Positions 1-8,583 of a stretch of DNA of 64,000 nucleotides are shown here, piece after piece; position 1 is the stretch's first letter, and each line of letters starts with the position of its first letter. Location: assembly GCF_000234355.1 (NCBI RefSeq), contig NZ_AGQV01000001.1, forward strand, positions 186,001 to 250,000, in the 5' to 3' direction. The notes under the pieces are model-generated. The model was not told the origin of the DNA. It saw only the letters and a list, made by a program, of their open reading frames with translations, and ran no database searches. Origin of the DNA: Gluconobacter morbifer G707 (lineage in GTDB: Bacteria; Pseudomonadota; Alphaproteobacteria; Acetobacterales; Acetobacteraceae). Made by a program: the position numbers and the translations under genes.

Positions 1-189
1 CGTTTTCAGGAAAAGGGGAAAGGGAGGCACAAAGATGTTCCCGGTCGTCATGGAATAATGATCCCTGTGCGGGGGCGGTCATGAGTGGGTGGAGTAAGTC
101 CCGTGACGGAAAAGAAAATTGTTTTCATGGAATATGGAGAAAGAAAACCGTATTCTGCCGTCAATTGACGCGATGTCCTGAAAGTCCTG

Positions 190-648
190 ATGATGAAGTC
201 CGCGCTGTTTCTGACGATTTTCTGTCTGTCTGCCACATCTGCTCTGGCGGCGTCGGACGGGAAAGCTCTTTATACGGGCAAATGTGCCGTCTGCCATCAG
301 GCTGGAGGCATGGGGTCTCCGGGCCAGTTTCCGCCACTCCGGGAACGCGTCGGGAAAATTGCGGCCTCTCCTGAAGGGCGGGCCTATCTCGCGACTGTTC
401 TGGTCAATGGCCTTCATGGGCCGCTTACGGCAGCCGGCAGCCATTATGCAGGCTTCATGCCGTCCTTCGGATCAGTCTCGGATGAAGACATTGCCGCTGT
501 GCTGACCTATGTAGCGTCTCTGGGCTCAAGGAAAGATGCGCCTGCCATTTCGGTGGATGACGTCAAGGCAGCGCGAGCAACCCCGAAAAAGGCCAAGGAG
601 ATCCTGTCGCAGCGGCAGGCGCTGGAAGCTGAACATCCTCTTCCCTGA
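190..648 (+). CDS. small c-type cytochrome, periplasmic
   Basis: A 152-residue class I c-type cytochrome. Residues 1-21 form a signal peptide ending in SALAA. The single haem-binding motif is CAVCH (C32, C35, H36), and M90 in GFMPSFG is the likely sixth ligand. It probably carries electrons in the periplasm between a membrane-bound quinone or dehydrogenase system and a terminal oxidase, the usual role of such small cytochromes in acetic acid bacteria; the specific partner cannot be read here. A second ATG follows the first directly, so the start may be one codon later. The preceding 189 bases hold no convincing gene; a frame open from base 1 to a stop at 82-84 could be the tail of an upstream gene cut by the window edge. 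Confidence 0.85.
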   Translation: MMKSALFLTIFCLSATSALAASDGKALYTGKCAVCHQAGGMGSPGQFPPLRERVGKIAASPEGRAYLATVLVNGLHGPLTAAGSHYAGFMPSFGSVSDEDIAAVLTYVASLGSRKDAPAISVDDVKAARATPKKAKEILSQRQALEAEHPLP

Positions 649-1203
649 GCGGAAAATGACACTTTTTGAAAGGTTTCAAACGGGATTTCGTCTTGTAGGG
701 CAGCCCGGAGCGTGCGTAGGGTAAATGAAAATCGCAATGTGAAATCACTGTCTGGAGGGGGAAATCGTGGCTTATCTGGAAACTTTACCGCTAAACAGCT
801 CGCGTCTGTCTGTTCCGCTGTCCTCGCCCCTGGCCACGCGTGCCCCCGGGCGGCCGGTTAATCAGATGCTGAAGGAGACTATCCTCTCCGCTATCGCCAA
901 AGTCCTGACGGAAAATGGGTATCAGGGTCTGACAATCAGTCGGGTTGCGAAGGCGGGAGGCGTCTCCACGGCAACCGTTTACCGGCGCTGGCCAACGAAG
1001 CAGGCCATGTTCTTCGATGCCATCCGTCAGTGGCGTGATGAACTGACGCCACAGGCCGACACAGGAAGTTTCCTCGGAGATGTGGATACTCTGATTGAAG
1101 CGCGGATCCGCTTTCTGGCCACCCCTCTGGGACGGACAGAGGTGGTCCCCATTTTTCGGACAGGGCGATAAGCTATCATCTGGCCTGAACGAGGACGGGT
1201 TTT

Positions 1204-1515
1204 ATGGGCAAGGTTACGCGGAAACGGTATGCGGCAGAGTTCAAGTCACGGGTTGCGCTGGAGGCGATCCGTGGGGAACTGACGCTGGCGGAACTGGCTT
1301 CGAAACATGGGGTACATCAGACGATGATCGCCCAGTGGAAACGGCAGGCGATCGAGGGGATGGCGGCGACCTTTTCCGGGAAGACGGTGGCTGAGCCCCC
1401 GGTCAGCCCAGCTGACGTGGAGAAACTGCACGCGAAGATAGGCGAACTTCTCGTGGAACGGGATTTTTTGCGGGATGCCTCTGCTCGGTTGGGCGTGATC
1501 AGAGGCGGCAGATGA
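1204..1515 (+). CDS. IS3-family transposase OrfA (helix-turn-helix subunit)
   Basis: A 103-residue OrfA. Residues 8-50 form the DNA-binding helix-turn-helix (RYAAEFKSRVALEAI, then LAELASKHGVHQTMIAQWK), followed by a leucine-zipper-like segment at about 70-92. It recognises the element ends and multimerises with OrfAB. The stop codon overlaps the ATG of orfB. At 1464-1470 the sequence T TTT TTG sits exactly in the X XXY YYZ register of this frame. A -1 slip there enters a frame that is open straight into orfB, so a fused OrfAB transposase can be made. Confidence 0.9.
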   Translation: MGKVTRKRYAAEFKSRVALEAIRGELTLAELASKHGVHQTMIAQWKRQAIEGMAATFSGKTVAEPPVSPADVEKLHAKIGELLVERDFLRDASARLGVIRGGR

Positions 1516-2390
1516 TTGACCCGAAGCGAGCGCGTCTGCCGATAATCCGGCAATGCACGCTGCTGCAACTCAACCGGTCGGGCGTCTACTATCGGCCTGT
1601 GCCACAGAGCGAGGCCAATCTGGAGCTGATGCGGCTGATCGACGCCCAGTTCTTGGAAACGCCCTATTATGGCTCACGGCAGATGACATGGCATCTGCGC
1701 CGCCTGGGACATGAAGTGGGCCGCAAGCGGGTCCGGCGGCTCATGGCGATCATGGGCCTGCGGGCGATCTACCAGAAGCCGCGCACGACCGTGCCCCATC
1801 CGGAGCATCGGAAATATCCATATCTGCTACGGGATCTGGTCATCAATCGGCCTGACCAGGTCTGGTGTTCCGATATCACATATATTCCCATGAAACGGGG
1901 ATTTCTTTATCTCGTGGCGATCATGGACTGGTTCACGCGCAAGGTCCTGTCCTGGCGTCTGTCGAACACGATGGACGTGGAGTTCTGTATCGAGGCGCTA
2001 CAGGATGCCCTCATGCGCTATGGCGCCCCGGACATTTTCAATACTGACCAGGGGTCGCAATTTACGACACCCCGTTTCAGCGGGATACTGGAAGAGCGTC
2101 AGATCCGCATCAGCATGGATGGGCGCGGTCGCTGGCTGGACAACGTGTTCATCGAGCGCCTGTGGCGGTCGCTGAAATACGAATGCGTCTACCTGTACGC
2201 GTTCGAGACCGGATCAGAGCTGAGGGCCGGGCTTGGCAGATGGATCGCCCATTATAACGAAAGGCGTCCGCATACGGCGCTGGCTGGACGAACGCCCGAT
2301 GAGGCGTATCATGACGTGCCGACGCCATCTGGTCCGGGGTTAACCCCGGACCAGATGGCCAACAGCAACGCCGTCAGAAGGGCGGCATAA
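1512..2390 (+). CDS. IS3-family transposase OrfB (DDE catalytic domain)
   Basis: A 292-residue rve-type integrase domain. An HTH_21-like segment (YYGSRQMTWHLRRLG, KRVRRLMAIMGL) precedes the catalytic core. The DDE residues are visible in CSDITYIP, in FNTDQGSQFT, and in FIERLWRSLKYE. The C-terminal WIAHYNERRPHTALAGRTP is the usual IS3 ending. The frame is -1 relative to orfA and overlaps it by four bases. Expression probably depends on the slippery heptamer upstream, although separate translation from ATG 1512 is also possible. No disabling lesion is visible. Confidence 0.92.
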   Translation: MIDPKRARLPIIRQCTLLQLNRSGVYYRPVPQSEANLELMRLIDAQFLETPYYGSRQMTWHLRRLGHEVGRKRVRRLMAIMGLRAIYQKPRTTVPHPEHRKYPYLLRDLVINRPDQVWCSDITYIPMKRGFLYLVAIMDWFTRKVLSWRLSNTMDVEFCIEALQDALMRYGAPDIFNTDQGSQFTTPRFSGILEERQIRISMDGRGRWLDNVFIERLWRSLKYECVYLYAFETGSELRAGLGRWIAHYNERRPHTALAGRTPDEAYHDVPTPSGPGLTPDQMANSNAVRRAA

Positions 2391-2766
2391 CAACAACCGG
2401 GTATAGCTTATCAAGCCCGCAAAACTGTCCGAACGGACGGGACCACCTCAGACTTACGGGACGCTTCTGGGAGAAGCCGTGCATGATCCGGAGTTCGGGC
2501 GCGTCCTGCGGGAAGTCAGTATCGAGCCGGCATGGCAGCAGATGCAATGTTTCCTTGAGCGGGCAAGGCTGCGTGGGGAGCCTGTCTTCGCCTGCCATCC
2601 GGATACGGCGCTGGACATCCTGCTGAGTACGATCCACTTCCGAGCTATGGCCCTACTTTGTTCGGAAACGGTGGAGACCGAGCAGAATATCCGTGATGTC
2701 AGGGCGCTTGCTCGGAGCCTGATGACGCATTGAACGGATCGGCAATCGGAAAGATGCTGCTCCGCG

Positions 2767-5034
2767 TCAGAAACTGCAGGAAATGCGCCCGCCGATAAAG
2801 CGGGGTGTCCCAGGAATATAGAAGTAGTTTGTGGTCGCCATACCGCCGCTTTCGAAATAGCTGCGGTTCAGTATGTTAGTGGCGTAGATCGTGGCTTCCC
2901 ACTTGCCGGAAGCGGGATGGATGCTGGCATGGGCTCCCAGCAGGAAATAGGGGGGCAGCCGGTAGAACCCCGTGCCACCCACGGCAATGGCCTGACTGTC
3001 ACGGTAGGACCAGTCCGGACCGAAATCGATTCCGAGCGTCCGTGTCAGGGACTGGCGCCATTCCGCCTGACCGTTGAGGGTCAGCTTGGGCTGGCCGTTA
3101 TCCACCCCGGCAAAGTTGGTGCTGATGTTTTTCCAGACGCCTGTCTTGGCGTAATAGGCATTTGTTTCAGCGCGGTTGACGTTCAGGAAGTCCTGATAAT
3201 TGCCACGCTGCCAGCCGATATTCTGCGTCACGAAAATATGGCGGACCGGATGGAATTCGATCGTGCCTTCGAAACCCCAGCTCTCGGATTTGGGGACGCT
3301 CGTGATTTCACTTAAAGGACCATAATTCGGGATCAGAACCGTGCCGACGACCTGCTGGTTGTGAAAATCATTATAGAAAGCCGCGCCGTTTAACCGGAGC
3401 CGGCCGGGCAGGGGATCACTCTTGAAGCCCACTTCATAGGTCAGGACACTTTCAGGGCGAAAAGAATTGAGCTGGGCCTGGATCTGCGTGTTGTTGGCGG
3501 AAAAGCCACCGGGTTTGAAGCCCTTGCTCATCTTGTAATAAACGAGCGTGTTCTGGGTTGCCTGCCAGGAAATTCCGACCTGCCCGGCAAACTGGGCGGA
3601 TGCCGTGCTTTCAGGCAGAAAAGTCTGGGTGGTGCCACCGAAAATCTGGGATTGGAAAGACGTCAGGGCGCGGTCATCGATTTCATGAAGAAGCCCGGCG
3701 AACAGAGTGATCCGGTGGGGCAGGCGATAGCTGACATGCCCGAACTCGGACGTGCTTTCCTGATTCATGCCAAAAGACGTGGCCATCATGTAACCGCGTG
3801 CGGCATAATCCGTATAATCAAAGAAGAACCTCTGCTTCATACGGCTGCGCTGGTAAAAGGCGCCGACGACCCATTGAAACGGATTTTCGGAATTGCTCGA
3901 CCCCAGACGAAGTTCCTGCGTGAAGGTATTGGCGCTGATCGTCCGATAGGTGTCGGCTTCTGAAAGAGCCGTGGCGTCCTGATCGGTATATTCACCTTCG
4001 CGTTCAGTCTCGAAAGCGCTGACAGAGGTGAGTTTCGCAAAGCCGAAATCATGATCCACATGCAGGTCCCAGCCCCAGAACTGGTTGTGTTCGCTGGGCT
4101 TGAGTGTCCGGGGACGGCCGACCAGGTCTGCGAACTGAGGGCGGATCGACCATTCGGCCTGGCCGCCCGAAAGTGTCGGAAGAGTGGTGGCCCCGATCAG
4201 CCGGTGGATAGGAACGCCGGTAACGACCTGACTGTTATCCTGCACGAAATGCCCCGACAGAAGAATGGTCGTTCGGCTGTCCGGTCGCCAGCGCAGCTTG
4301 CCACGGAGGGCCCAGGAATCCGCATCGCCTAGATGCGCTCCCGTCACCGGATCCTGCTGCCATCCTCCTCCCTGTCTTGTCTGTCCGGCCAGCCGGAAAT
4401 CCAGTCCTTTTGCGAGAGGGCCGGAAACGTAAGCTTCGCTCCGGCTGCGGGCATAGGATGCAATGTCCTGACTGGCGCCATAATGCCATGTATCTGTCGG
4501 ATCGGCGGTGTGGAAACGGACCTCGCCACCCGTATCGGACTGACCATGCGTTGTGCCGACAGGACCGGGGGTGACAGTGGCATCGGCAAGATCGAACATC
4601 AGTCCACTGGACATGGTCGAAAAGGCAAAAGGAACGTCGTCGAAATACGTCAGGACGGTCGGCAGGTTGTTCTGGGTGAAGTCATTGAAACCTGCCCCGC
4701 GGAGGTAGAAATTGGTCGAGGCCGTTCCATTGATGGACTGGATGGTGAGGTTGGGAGCGACACGTTCCATGTCCCGAAGGGTAACAACCCCACGCTCGAT
4801 CAGTCTTTCGGCTGTCAGTCTTGTATCGGCATCAGCCTTGTGCTGTGCGGCCTGAAAGGCAAAATCGGTTCGGCGCGCCGTGACGGAAATGGTTTCTGCC
4901 TGCCGGGCTCGAACATTTTTCGGAGGGGCCGGGTGTGACAGGCCGTGATGGGGTTTTGCGACGCGGGAAGCTGCCAGTGCCGTTGATGTGCTGAGGAGAC
5001 CTGCGCCCAGAAGAAGCGCCTTGCGGAACGGCAT
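2767..5034 (-). CDS. TonB-dependent outer-membrane receptor
   Basis: A 755-residue receptor. The signal peptide covers residues 1-22 (cleavage near STALAA). A TonB-box-like ETISVTA follows near residue 50, then a plug domain (LRDMERVAPNLTIQSINGT, FYLRGAGFNDFTQNNLPTV) and a long beta-barrel ending in the aromatic residue of ISCSF. It imports a ligand across the outer membrane using TonB energy. The ligand is not evident: no siderophore synthesis or sugar genes flank it and no Fur-like box is visible upstream. A 10-bp-arm inverted repeat lies 40-75 bases upstream of the start and may be its operator. The downstream neighbour is the IS-broken tetR, convergent with it. Confidence 0.85.
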   Translation of the reverse strand: MPFRKALLLGAGLLSTSTALAASRVAKPHHGLSHPAPPKNVRARQAETISVTARRTDFAFQAAQHKADADTRLTAERLIERGVVTLRDMERVAPNLTIQSINGTASTNFYLRGAGFNDFTQNNLPTVLTYFDDVPFAFSTMSSGLMFDLADATVTPGPVGTTHGQSDTGGEVRFHTADPTDTWHYGASQDIASYARSRSEAYVSGPLAKGLDFRLAGQTRQGGGWQQDPVTGAHLGDADSWALRGKLRWRPDSRTTILLSGHFVQDNSQVVTGVPIHRLIGATTLPTLSGGQAEWSIRPQFADLVGRPRTLKPSEHNQFWGWDLHVDHDFGFAKLTSVSAFETEREGEYTDQDATALSEADTYRTISANTFTQELRLGSSNSENPFQWVVGAFYQRSRMKQRFFFDYTDYAARGYMMATSFGMNQESTSEFGHVSYRLPHRITLFAGLLHEIDDRALTSFQSQIFGGTTQTFLPESTASAQFAGQVGISWQATQNTLVYYKMSKGFKPGGFSANNTQIQAQLNSFRPESVLTYEVGFKSDPLPGRLRLNGAAFYNDFHNQQVVGTVLIPNYGPLSEITSVPKSESWGFEGTIEFHPVRHIFVTQNIGWQRGNYQDFLNVNRAETNAYYAKTGVWKNISTNFAGVDNGQPKLTLNGQAEWRQSLTRTLGIDFGPDWSYRDSQAIAVGGTGFYRLPPYFLLGAHASIHPASGKWEATIYATNILNRSYFESGGMATTNYFYIPGTPRFIGGRISCSF

Positions 5035-5073
5035 GAGGGTAAAAAGTCTCCGACAGGATATAAAGAATTTATG

Positions 5074-5109
5074 TGTTAAATACTGTAGAATGCGGAATTG
5101 TATTTAACA
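5074..5109. repeat. 10-bp perfect inverted repeat upstream of the TonB receptor gene
   Basis: TGTTAAATAC at 5074-5083 is followed after 16 bases by its exact complement at 5100-5109. It lies between the end of the diguanylate-cyclase-like gene and the start of the receptor gene, both on the minus strand. No U-tract follows on the minus strand, so it is not a standard terminator. A regulator-binding site for the receptor promoter is more likely. The cognate protein is unknown. Confidence 0.5.
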
Positions 5110-5210
5110 AAAAATTTCAGAGCAGCGATTGTTCTGGATTGACGGGCAGGTATCCCGGAATTTTTCTGCCCAAGGCAACGTAAGAGAGCAGGAGGCATGT
5201 AACGGGAGAA

Positions 5211-6980
5211 TCAGGAGCACAGGAGGACGGACTTCATGTCGTCTTTGGATAAGATATTCCCGGTATGGAATTTGATGTCCTCCCGTGAGAGCGGGGGATA
5301 TAAAAAGCTTCCCTGAATATAATCGCATCCCAGAGCAACTATTTTACGGTAATCGGATTGCGTTTCGATCCCTCCGATGGCCGATTTCATACCAACCTTA
5401 TGGATGATATCGATAATATTCCCAAGAACTGAGAGGTCCTCGGAGTTTTCCTGGAAGATGAAGGATGGTAGTTTGAGCCATTCAAAAGACAGGGCTCTCA
5501 GGCGGAACAGGCTTTTCATGCTGAAATCATCTGCGTCGAGCATCAGGTGAACACCGCTTGCCCGGAGCCGTCTGAAACAGTCTTCCATGCTTCTGTTGAT
5601 CCGCTCGGGAAGGGATTTTCCTTTGATGGACAGGAGGACTTTTGCCGCGCAGGCCGTATTATTTTCCAGAAGGGTGCAAACATTCCTTATGAAATCCTGG
5701 TTCTGGAAAACTGAAACATCAACCTCCAGGATGAGCATCGAAAAATCAACGTTCTGCTCGGCTAGGTACTGGATATCCTGCACGATCCTCTGAAATGCCA
5801 GAATATGAAACAGGGGTGACAGGTGAAGATCTTCCGAAACGAGGGAAGAAATATCTCCCTGTCCTGGCAGAAGCGGAATATGAGGCCAGTATGCTCTGAT
5901 CTCAAAAGAGATGCTTCGTGTTGCCGGAGAAAATACAGGATAGTAGAGGAAATGAATACCGCCCGGGCGTAGGGTATCCGCGACGGCTTTCTTGACTGTC
6001 GTTTCTCTTTCCACTTCGGACTTCATGTCCGGCTTGTAATGCTGTACCCGGTTTTTCCCCGCTCTCTTGGCCACATACAGGGCTAGGTCAGCACATTTCA
6101 GAAGCTCTTTCTCTTTGGCAGCTGTATGCTCGGCATAGGCGTATCCGATGCTTGCGCTACAGTAATGGGTCATGTCCCGTGTCCGGAAGCGAAACCGCAC
6201 GGCGGACAGTACTTTCTCCAGAAACGGCTGGAATTCGGTTACGTCATTGCTCTTCATGAGAAGAGCAAATTCGTCCCCCCCAATGCGGCCGATGAAGCAG
6301 TCATCATTCTGGAATTTCTGCAACTGGCGGGAAAATTTCTGAAGAAGACGATCACCGGAAGCATGGCCGGATGTATCGTTCACGGTCTTGAAGAAATCGA
6401 TATCCAGCAATGCCAGACAGACAAAGCGGTGCCCATCAGCCCGGATAAATTTCCGTAGCTTGTGAGTGAAATGATGCCGGTTGGGAATCTGTGTCAGGGA
6501 GTCGGTATTGGCCGCTTTGAGAAGGTCTTTCCGGCTTTTCCGAAGCTTCTCTTCGGCTGTCTTACGAGACGTGATGTCAAAGCGGATGGCGACGTAATTC
6601 GTGATTTTTCCTGAACCTGAACGACGAGGAACAATAGTTGTGTCCACCCAGTAGAAAGAACCATCCTTGCGGCGGTTACAGATTTCGCCGTGCCAGACTT
6701 TTCCTTGTGCAATCGTCCGATAGATCGTGCGAAAGAAATTACGATCATGCCGTCCGGAACGAAGCATCCGGTGATCATTTCCGATCAGTTCCTCACGGAC
6801 ATACCCGCTTATCTGGACGAATTTCTCGTTTACGGACTGAATGATACCCTTGGTGTCCGTAACCGCGACGATTGCGGAGCAGTTCAGGGCATGCAGAACA
6901 AAGGAATCATGCGCACCTCCTGCCCAAGATCGGAGTGGGATCAGGGAGTTTTCGTAGAACTGGTCGGGGTCTTCCTTCAC
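5211..6980 (-). CDS. PAS-GGDEF-EAL protein; diguanylate cyclase with degenerate EAL domain
   Basis: A 589-residue soluble signalling protein. A PAS domain spans about residues 30-140 (VTDTKGIIQSVNEKFVQISGY; PAC-like ITNYVAIRFDIT). A GGDEF domain follows at about 155-325 with an intact GGDEF at 234-238. The position of the inhibitory RxxD, five residues before GGDEF, reads NDDC, so product feedback inhibition is probably absent. The C-terminal EAL domain is recognisable but inactive by sequence: the EAL position reads EIR, the DDFG loop reads DDFS, and the KID lysine is lost (KLP). It most likely makes c-di-GMP from GTP in response to a PAS-sensed signal, with the EAL part perhaps only binding c-di-GMP. 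The start is GTG and no clear ribosome site is visible. Confidence 0.82.
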   Translation of the reverse strand: MKEDPDQFYENSLIPLRSWAGGAHDSFVLHALNCSAIVAVTDTKGIIQSVNEKFVQISGYVREELIGNDHRMLRSGRHDRNFFRTIYRTIAQGKVWHGEICNRRKDGSFYWVDTTIVPRRSGSGKITNYVAIRFDITSRKTAEEKLRKSRKDLLKAANTDSLTQIPNRHHFTHKLRKFIRADGHRFVCLALLDIDFFKTVNDTSGHASGDRLLQKFSRQLQKFQNDDCFIGRIGGDEFALLMKSNDVTEFQPFLEKVLSAVRFRFRTRDMTHYCSASIGYAYAEHTAAKEKELLKCADLALYVAKRAGKNRVQHYKPDMKSEVERETTVKKAVADTLRPGGIHFLYYPVFSPATRSISFEIRAYWPHIPLLPGQGDISSLVSEDLHLSPLFHILAFQRIVQDIQYLAEQNVDFSMLILEVDVSVFQNQDFIRNVCTLLENNTACAAKVLLSIKGKSLPERINRSMEDCFRRLRASGVHLMLDADDFSMKSLFRLRALSFEWLKLPSFIFQENSEDLSVLGNIIDIIHKVGMKSAIGGIETQSDYRKIVALGCDYIQGSFLYPPLSREDIKFHTGNILSKDDMKSVLLCS

Positions 6981-7138
6981 ACTGTCAGGCTTTCCGGTTG
7001 CGCTACCATACCTTAGAAGGGAAAGGTTAAGGAATGTTTAAAACTATATTTACTCAAAAGAGATAATTTTCAGGCTGGAGAAATAACTCTGAACAGGACA
7101 CGGGAATATACTCGTGGCCTGTTGTTGTATTCCCCAAC

Positions 7139-7198
7139 AAAAAATCCGGATACTTCAAAAACATGTTTTTTATGTTTTTGTATCAATGAATATCCGGA
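7139..7198 (-). terminator. rho-independent terminator after the polysaccharide export gene
   Basis: Read on the minus strand, TCCGGATA (7198-7191) pairs with TATCCGGA (7152-7145) and is followed by six T (7144-7139). Inside the loop a second inverted pair, CAAAAACAT with ATGTTTTTG, extends the stem. It lies just downstream of the export lipoprotein stop codon at 7211. Confidence 0.75.
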
Positions 7199-7210
7199 GA
7201 AAATTCTGTC

Positions 7211-8461
7211 TTAGCGAGCGATCCATGCAGCAGTGATGGCCGGGCTGATTAGGGTGCTGATCAGCTGGTTGAACTTGTAGAATCGGTTTGTCTTGGCATT
7301 GGCGATCAGCAGGACGTCCTTGCTTTTCATGGGGATACGCTGGGCCAAGAAATAATTGGCCGGATTCATCATGTCGAGCTTGTAGACTACCGGAACGCCC
7401 AGCGGTGTCGCAGGTGTCGTCAGCCCCAGCTGTTTCGCGGCAACGGAGTCTTCAAACCGGAACAGGAAGACGGCGTTGGGATCAGCGCTGGAGTCTTTGG
7501 GACCGCCAATCCGTGCCATGGCTTCGGCCAGTGACAGTTGCGGGGACCTGAATGGCGTTTCCGTGACGCCTTTGCCTGCCGCTCCGAAGACGGTGTACGT
7601 ACGGGGCTGGTAGACGACATGAATCCTGTCTCCGGGGCGGGCGCGGATGTCTTCATACGGATGGGATTCAAGTGTTCCGAGATCCGTAGCGCCAATCTGG
7701 TTGCCCCGGACCAGTTCGACATGCGTATCTTCCGGCGGGTATTCCGACCCGCCGGCGATAGCGACGACATCCGACAGCCGCTCCTGTGCTGTACTCAGGA
7801 CGACGCGACCAGGCCGATGCACTTCGCCAGATACGATAACCGTGTTGGCAATATCGCTGGCGATCCTGACCATGACCTGCGGGTTCTGGGATTTTCCAGC
7901 CAGATTACGGCGGATCTGTTCTGCAACGATCTGCGGTGTCAGGCCTGCGACATGCATCTGACCTACATAAGGAATGGCAATCGTTCCATCGGCTTCCACC
8001 TCGGTCGGAGGAAGATTCTGATGGGTTACGCCTGCTCCCCCCGATCCCCCCCCAGATATTCCTCCGCCTTCCATGGCCCCTCCACCGCTGCTGGGAAGAG
8101 AAGCCGCACTATCTCCGCCTGAAGAAAACAGCCCGCTGCCTAGTTCGAAAATGGTAATCGTTAGGACATCACCGGGGCCAATCCTGTCATTGTGCGCCAC
8201 GGGGTTGTTGGCGCTGTCCATGCTCGAAATCAGTGGCGGCACCTCTGACGCAAGAATGGTAGTCAGCTGCGGGGTGACAGGCAGGATTTCGAAACCCAGT
8301 GTATTCGAATTCTGGTTTCTGGCCGCATTCAGGACGCCGCTTTCCGTTGGCGCGCTTTCGGGAATGGTGTTGCATCCTCCCGCCGTCAGAAGGGCCAGCA
8401 GTGAAAGACCGCTCATGAAGCGTTGCATGGAAGTGAGGCGCAAAGTGGACGAAGCGGGCAT
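7211..8461 (-). CDS. polysaccharide export outer-membrane lipoprotein (Wza/KpsD/GumB type)
   Basis: A 416-residue export protein. A lipoprotein signal ends at LLTAGGC, making C30 the lipidated residue. A Poly_export domain follows (RIGPGDVLTITIFELG ... VEADGTIAIPYVGQM), then two SLBB-type segments (VSGEVHRPGRVVLS and FGAAGKGVTETPF). Such proteins form the outer-membrane exit channel for capsule or exopolysaccharide. A glycine/serine-rich stretch of roughly 35 residues interrupts the Poly_export domain near residues 110-145; this is unusual and probably a flexible surface loop. An alternative start at 8428 would shorten the signal peptide by 11 residues. It shares a minus-strand block with the GT4 and lipid-envelope genes upstream and faces the kps genes across the region, which supports a role in capsule export. 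Confidence 0.85.
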   Translation of the reverse strand: MPASSTLRLTSMQRFMSGLSLLALLTAGGCNTIPESAPTESGVLNAARNQNSNTLGFEILPVTPQLTTILASEVPPLISSMDSANNPVAHNDRIGPGDVLTITIFELGSGLFSSGGDSAASLPSSGGGAMEGGGISGGGSGGAGVTHQNLPPTEVEADGTIAIPYVGQMHVAGLTPQIVAEQIRRNLAGKSQNPQVMVRIASDIANTVIVSGEVHRPGRVVLSTAQERLSDVVAIAGGSEYPPEDTHVELVRGNQIGATDLGTLESHPYEDIRARPGDRIHVVYQPRTYTVFGAAGKGVTETPFRSPQLSLAEAMARIGGPKDSSADPNAVFLFRFEDSVAAKQLGLTTPATPLGVPVVYKLDMMNPANYFLAQRIPMKSKDVLLIANAKTNRFYKFNQLISTLISPAITAAWIAR

Positions 8462-8583
8462 GCGGCGTTTGGCCTTCCAGAGTAGATAAGTCAGCGCTCA
8501 TGCGCCGGACATGGCTGCAAAGCAGGAGAGGGATTAGCGGAAAAGAGGGGGAAGAGGTAAGTCCCTTAGGGCAGGTGTCGTCA

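Larger units (their letters stand above)
1140..2448 (+). mobile_element. complete IS3-family insertion sequence, about 1.31 kb
   Basis: The ends are imperfect inverted repeats, 1140-1175 and the complement of 2404-2448. They share AGGTGGTCCC at the tips, then TTCGGACAG and GATAAGCTA further in. A CAG triplet flanks both sides (1137-1139 and 2449-2451), a 3-bp target duplication as expected for IS3 elements. Inside are two overlapping frames with a DDE transposase. If the true ends are the TG...CA pair at 1143 and 2445, the flanks show no duplication, so the wider boundaries are preferred. The element looks intact and recently inserted. Confidence 0.88.
767..2733 (+). pseudogene. TetR-family regulator gene interrupted by an insertion sequence
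   Basis: The 5' part (767-1139) starts with GTG behind a GGAGGGG ribosome site and encodes a TetR-type helix-turn-helix at residues 54-78, with ISRVAKAGGVS and TVYRRWPTK. The 3' part (2452-2733) encodes the ligand-binding tail, beginning YGTLLGEAVHDPEFGRV and ending RSLMTH. Between them lies a complete IS3-type element. The two parts together make a normal TetR length of about 215 residues. Removing the element and one copy of the CAG duplication leaves the halves out of frame by one base, so a small indel near the junction (an extra T around 2454-2455) or a different duplication boundary must be assumed. The truncated product ends 10 codons into the IS and should not repress. Confidence 0.85.

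Noticed and set aside
1143-2445. Narrower IS boundaries with TG...CA ends
   Set aside because: They leave no target duplication (AGG versus CCT); the wider ends give matched CAG flanks.
7145-7198. Palindrome as a possible CRISPR or REP unit
   Set aside because: Single copy, followed by a T-run on the minus strand, so a terminator explains it.
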